Shown here piece after piece: positions 61,465 to 64,000 of a stretch of 64,000 nt of DNA (its first letter is position 1; every line of letters begins with the position of its first letter). The position numbers were made by a program, and so were the translations under genes. This stretch comes from Polyangium sp. 6x1. GTDB lineage: Bacteria > Myxococcota_A > Polyangia > Polyangiales > Polyangiaceae. The stretch lies in the NCBI RefSeq assembly GCF_029946515.1, contig NZ_JARZHH010000047.1, positions 29,674 through 93,673 of the forward strand, in the 5' to 3' direction. The notes below the pieces were generated by a model. The model was not told the origin of the DNA. It ran no database searches and worked only from the letters and a program-made list of their open reading frames with translations.

Positions 61465-62406
61465 GTGATGCCCATGGGTCCCTTCGAGGAAGTCATCGGC
61501 GGGATGCACGCCGGCGGCTCGCTCTACGCGAAGTTCCTGGTCCGCGCGCCCTGGGGCATTCGCTTCTCGACGGGCCCGCAGGCACGGCTCGTCGTCGTCG
61601 CGCGTGGGGGCTGCTGGCTCCGTTGGGGCGGGAGCAAGACGCCGCTCGTGGTGGAGACCGGCGACTGCCTCATCGTCAAGCCGGGCGTCGCGTTCGACTT
61701 GAGCGATGCACGGCAGCGCAAGGCGATCTCCTGCGAATCGCTGGGGGTGACGCACGACGGATACGTCGTCGAGTACGGCGGCACGGGCGAGCCGACGGAG
61801 CTGCTCATCGGCCGCTTCTCGTTCGACGCCGTCGCCGCCGAGCCGCTCGTGGCACCGATGCCGCCGCTCGTCCATGTGTCGCTCGAAAAGGCGCACGCCG
61901 ACCTCGTGCAGACCACGCTCGCCTTGATGGGAAAGGAGATGGCGCAGGATCGTCCCGGAGCGAGGCTCGTTGTCGACCGCTTGACCGACGCGCTGTTCGT
62001 TCAGGCGATGCGCGCACTCTTCTCCGAGGGGTGTTCCTTCGCGCCGGGGTGGGCGACGGCGCTCACCGACGGGCGCGTGGTGAAGGCCATCCGCGCCGTG
62101 CACGCGGACATCACGCGGCCGTGGACCGTCGCGCAGATGGCGCACGAAGCCGGCATGTCGCGTTCGAGCTTTGCGGTGGCGTTCACGTCCGCCGTCGGAG
62201 AGTCGCCGCTCGACTACGTCACGAACTGGCGCATCTACCGAGCCAAGGTGCTTCTGTCGTCGAGTAGCGAGTCTCTCCCCGAGATTGCGACGCGCGTCGG
62301 CTACGATTCCGATACCGCCCTCAGCCGCGCGTTCAGGCGCAAGGTCGGCATCCCCCCGGGCGCGTTTCGCCGAAGGGTGTCGGCAGAACGGGGGCCACGC
62401 CTGTGA
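61465..62406 (+). CDS. AraC-family regulator with cupin N-terminal domain
   Basis: A 313-residue regulator starting at GTG 61465 (an ATG follows at 61468). The N-terminal 180 residues are a cupin-type ligand domain (KFLVRAPWGIRFSTGPQARLVVVARGGCWLRWGG; VETGDCLIVKPGVAFDLSDA). The C-terminal part has two AraC helix-turn-helices (TVAQMAHEAGMSRSSFAVAFTSAVG and SLPEIATRVGYDSDTALSRAFRRKVG). AraC/cupin proteins next to divergent oxidoreductase genes commonly control them. Its stop overlaps the GTG of the next gene (GTGA at 62403-62406). Confidence 0.92.
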   Translation: MMPMGPFEEVIGGMHAGGSLYAKFLVRAPWGIRFSTGPQARLVVVARGGCWLRWGGSKTPLVVETGDCLIVKPGVAFDLSDARQRKAISCESLGVTHDGYVVEYGGTGEPTELLIGRFSFDAVAAEPLVAPMPPLVHVSLEKAHADLVQTTLALMGKEMAQDRPGARLVVDRLTDALFVQAMRALFSEGCSFAPGWATALTDGRVVKAIRAVHADITRPWTVAQMAHEAGMSRSSFAVAFTSAVGESPLDYVTNWRIYRAKVLLSSSSESLPEIATRVGYDSDTALSRAFRRKVGIPPGAFRRRVSAERGPRL

Positions 62407-63866
62407 CCCACCGCCAGACACCCTGGAGCGTATCGCAACAATCCTTTTGCCTGGGCCTGCTCCTGCTCGGGGGGTGCGGGGGCGCGGTCGCGACGCCGGC
62501 GAGCGCGGTGACCGGCGACGCGCCCGCGGTGCATTCTTCCTTCGTGATCGATCCGGACCTTCACACGCTCTCCGCCACCGTGTGCCCCCGTGATTTGCGG
62601 CTCGAGCGGCTGCGCATGACGACGCCCGAATTCATCGAGCGCGTGCGTCGGCCGCGCATCTTGCGGGCCACAGGAGACGTGCCGCTCGCATTCGAAGAGG
62701 ACGCCCTGCCCATGGCATCCATGGCGGACGGCGATTGTATCGGATACGACGTGGATCTCGGGCCGCCGCGGGAGGGTTTCTGGATTGCGCCCGGGGAAGC
62801 CCACGTGATCGCGGCGCCCGACGTCTGGCTGCTCGCGCCCGAGCCTCGGCCCGAAGGGACGCTCTTGACCGCGAGCTTCACGCTCCCGCCAGGCGTTCGC
62901 GCAGCGGTCCCCTGGCCGGACGATCCACGAGGCCATCGCGTGCCGGAGACCGCGTTCACGTTGCGAGGCGCCGCCGCCTTCGGAAAACTCGAGCAAGCGA
63001 CAGCGCGCGTGGGCGGCGCCGAGCTCGATCTCGTCTCGCTCGGCAGCGGCTTCGGCGAGCGCGCGCCGCTCGTCTCGAAATGGATGCAGAAAAGCGCGTC
63101 CGCGCTGACCGAGCTCCACGACGGGCTTCCCGTGCCCCGTGTGATGGCGCTGCTCCTGCCCGTGTCGGGGTCGGACGTCGGATTCGGCATGGCGCTGCGC
63201 GGCGGCGGCCCGACGGTGATGATCATGGTGGGTTCGTCGGTCACGCCCGCGTCGCTCGATACGGACTGGACGGCCGTGCACGAGCTCTTTCATCTCTCGG
63301 CGCCGCGATTCCATCCGAGGGACGCCTGGCTCTCCGAAGGTCTCGCGACGTATTACACGGACATCCTGATGGCGCGAGCAGGAATGCTGGACGAGCGCAG
63401 CGCCTGGGACGATCTGCGAGACGGCTTTTCCCGAGGGAGCCGCCGCGGGACGGGGCGCACATTGCGGCAGGAGAGCATCGACATGCACGAGACCTACGCA
63501 TACCAGCGCGTGTACTGGGCCGGCGCGGCCCTTTCGCTGCTCGCAGACGTCGAGCTCCGAAAACGAGGCGTGGAAGGCGGCCTCGACGGGCCCATGCGCG
63601 AGCTCGCGCGTTGCTGCGCCCGCTCCGAGGAGGCGTGGTCCGCCGAGAAGTTCGCCGCATTCGTGGATCAAAAGACGGGCCAATCCGTGGTGCAGTCCCT
63701 GTTCGAGCATTACCTCGATCGAGCGGATTTCCCCGATACGGCGGAGATCCTCGCGGCGCTCGGCGTGAAGGGCGCCGGCCGGGAGATGACGCTCGTCGCG
63801 GATGCGCCACGCGCCAGCGTGCGGAGTGCGATGATGGCGCCCCGCGCCGGGGGCGCGAAGCCCTGA
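62403..63866 (+). CDS. Lipoprotein with gluzincin-type zinc protease motif
   Basis: A 487-residue lipoprotein starting at GTG 62403, which overlaps the AraC stop. The lipobox LLGGC gives Cys25. The N-terminal 170 residues are beta-rich without known motif. The centre carries a zinc peptidase motif His293-Glu294-xx-His297 (VHELFH), followed by WLSEGLATYY with Glu312 as likely third ligand, as in M1/M61-like aminopeptidases. The sequence between His297 and Glu312 is shorter than usual for M1. Helices typical of that class follow (YAYQRVYWAGAALSLLADVELR). Substrate unknown; acts in the periplasm or at the outer membrane. Confidence 0.85.
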   Translation: MTHRQTPWSVSQQSFCLGLLLLGGCGGAVATPASAVTGDAPAVHSSFVIDPDLHTLSATVCPRDLRLERLRMTTPEFIERVRRPRILRATGDVPLAFEEDALPMASMADGDCIGYDVDLGPPREGFWIAPGEAHVIAAPDVWLLAPEPRPEGTLLTASFTLPPGVRAAVPWPDDPRGHRVPETAFTLRGAAAFGKLEQATARVGGAELDLVSLGSGFGERAPLVSKWMQKSASALTELHDGLPVPRVMALLLPVSGSDVGFGMALRGGGPTVMIMVGSSVTPASLDTDWTAVHELFHLSAPRFHPRDAWLSEGLATYYTDILMARAGMLDERSAWDDLRDGFSRGSRRGTGRTLRQESIDMHETYAYQRVYWAGAALSLLADVELRKRGVEGGLDGPMRELARCCARSEEAWSAEKFAAFVDQKTGQSVVQSLFEHYLDRADFPDTAEILAALGVKGAGREMTLVADAPRASVRSAMMAPRAGGAKP

Positions 63867-63876
63867 AGCCGTTTCG

Positions 63877-63981
63877 CTGGGGCTTTGCCCCAGGCCCCAC
63901 CAGGAGCTGTCCGCTCCTGGACCTGGACCAGCGCAAGCGCTGGACTCGTGGTCGATGAACTGCGCTCCGCGCAGTTCATCG
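63877..63981. repeat. Array of four perfect hairpins after the last gene
   Basis: Four consecutive inverted repeats follow the stop: CTGGGGC-TTT-GCCCCAG (63877-63893), CCAGGAGC/GCTCCTGG (63900-63920), CCAGCGC-AA-GCGCTGG (63928-63943) and a 13-base-arm stem (63953-63965 with 63969-63981, GATGAACTGCGC inside). The first can end transcription. The rest resembles a dispersed palindromic repeat, and similar ggggctt-ggcccca elements are familiar from GC-rich genomes. The element may continue past the window edge. Confidence 0.75.
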
Positions 63982-64000
63982 AACGGGCCAGGTCAAGACC

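Noticed and set aside
63953..63981. Hairpin as an integron or phage attachment site
   Set aside because: No integrase, tRNA or direct repeat is nearby; it is part of a run of simple hairpins.

Overview
The window is very GC-rich DNA with dense genes on both strands. It almost certainly comes from a myxobacterium (Myxococcota), most likely of the Polyangium/Sorangium type (order Polyangiales). Reasons: many lipoproteins with Gly-rich GG(A/M)GG linkers, several MYXO-CTERM-like tails (Cys, hydrophobic stretch, Arg run), a Ras-like small GTPase operon, a CHAT protein paired with a sigma factor, a CorE-like metal-sensing ECF sigma factor with a Cys-rich tail, and a secreted/lipidated protease repertoire. 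I found no rRNA, tRNA, CRISPR array, IS element or integrase; the window is chromosomal accessory and housekeeping DNA.

Layout. 1-2.1 kb: a truncated lipoprotein gene, rsmG and a metallophosphoesterase. 2.1-6.8 kb: a tight minus-strand operon of a coiled-coil protein, a membrane OmpA-domain protein, a Ras-like GTPase, a soluble histidine kinase and a double-receiver response regulator. 7-13.5 kb: a MuiA-like lipoprotein, a DinB protein, a DUF1269 membrane protein, a glycogen-debranching-type enzyme and an unknown membrane protein. 13.7-18.7 kb: a complete four-gene microviridin-type graspetide cluster on the minus strand (ABC exporter, 68-residue precursor, MvdC-type and MvdD-type ATP-grasp ligases), with a convergent methyltransferase at its 3' end. 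18.7-22.3 kb: a decayed formylglycine-generating-enzyme-like gene, a lipoprotein, and a papain-family protease with an acidic tail. 22.3-27.1 kb: a TetR-controlled operon (TetR, amidase, 2OG-Fe dioxygenase) with palindromic operators, an AraC regulator and a metal-dependent hydrolase. 27.3-34.2 kb: secreted and lipidated surface proteins, including an alpha/beta-hydrolase-like lipoprotein, a GH88-type enzyme and a 1199-residue repeat lipoprotein. 34.3-38.1 kb: sigma factor plus membrane TPR-CHAT protein. 38.3-43.4 kb: a large MYXO-CTERM protein and a subtilase. 43.4-46.4 kb: cytochrome P450 and two lipoproteins. 46.4-53.5 kb: an orphan type VI secretion effector island (LysM-M23 peptidase, VgrG-lysozyme, PAAR-lysozyme, DUF2169). 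53.6-56.4 kb: MocR regulator divergent from a DUF2917-EamA exporter. 56.5-60.3 kb: copper module (CorE-like sigma, CopA ATPase, CopZ-like chaperone, small Cys-tailed lipoprotein). 60.5-64 kb: NmrA-like reductase, AraC regulator, zinc-protease-like lipoprotein and a run of hairpins.

The most notable observation joins distant parts of the window. A bipartite promoter-like element, TGTCCAATC, exactly 14 bp, then (C/A)GTA, occurs four times, each time just upstream of a gene and in the right orientation: the graspetide exporter, the graspetide precursor, the 974-residue MYXO-CTERM protein and the subtilase. It looks like the signature of one alternative (ECF-type) sigma factor. It would place a graspetide, a class known mainly for serine-protease inhibition, in the same regulon as a serine protease. 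The precursor itself is unusual: the microviridin core TKKYPSDADD uses Asp where Glu is common in the last two ring positions, and it is bracketed by four cysteines.
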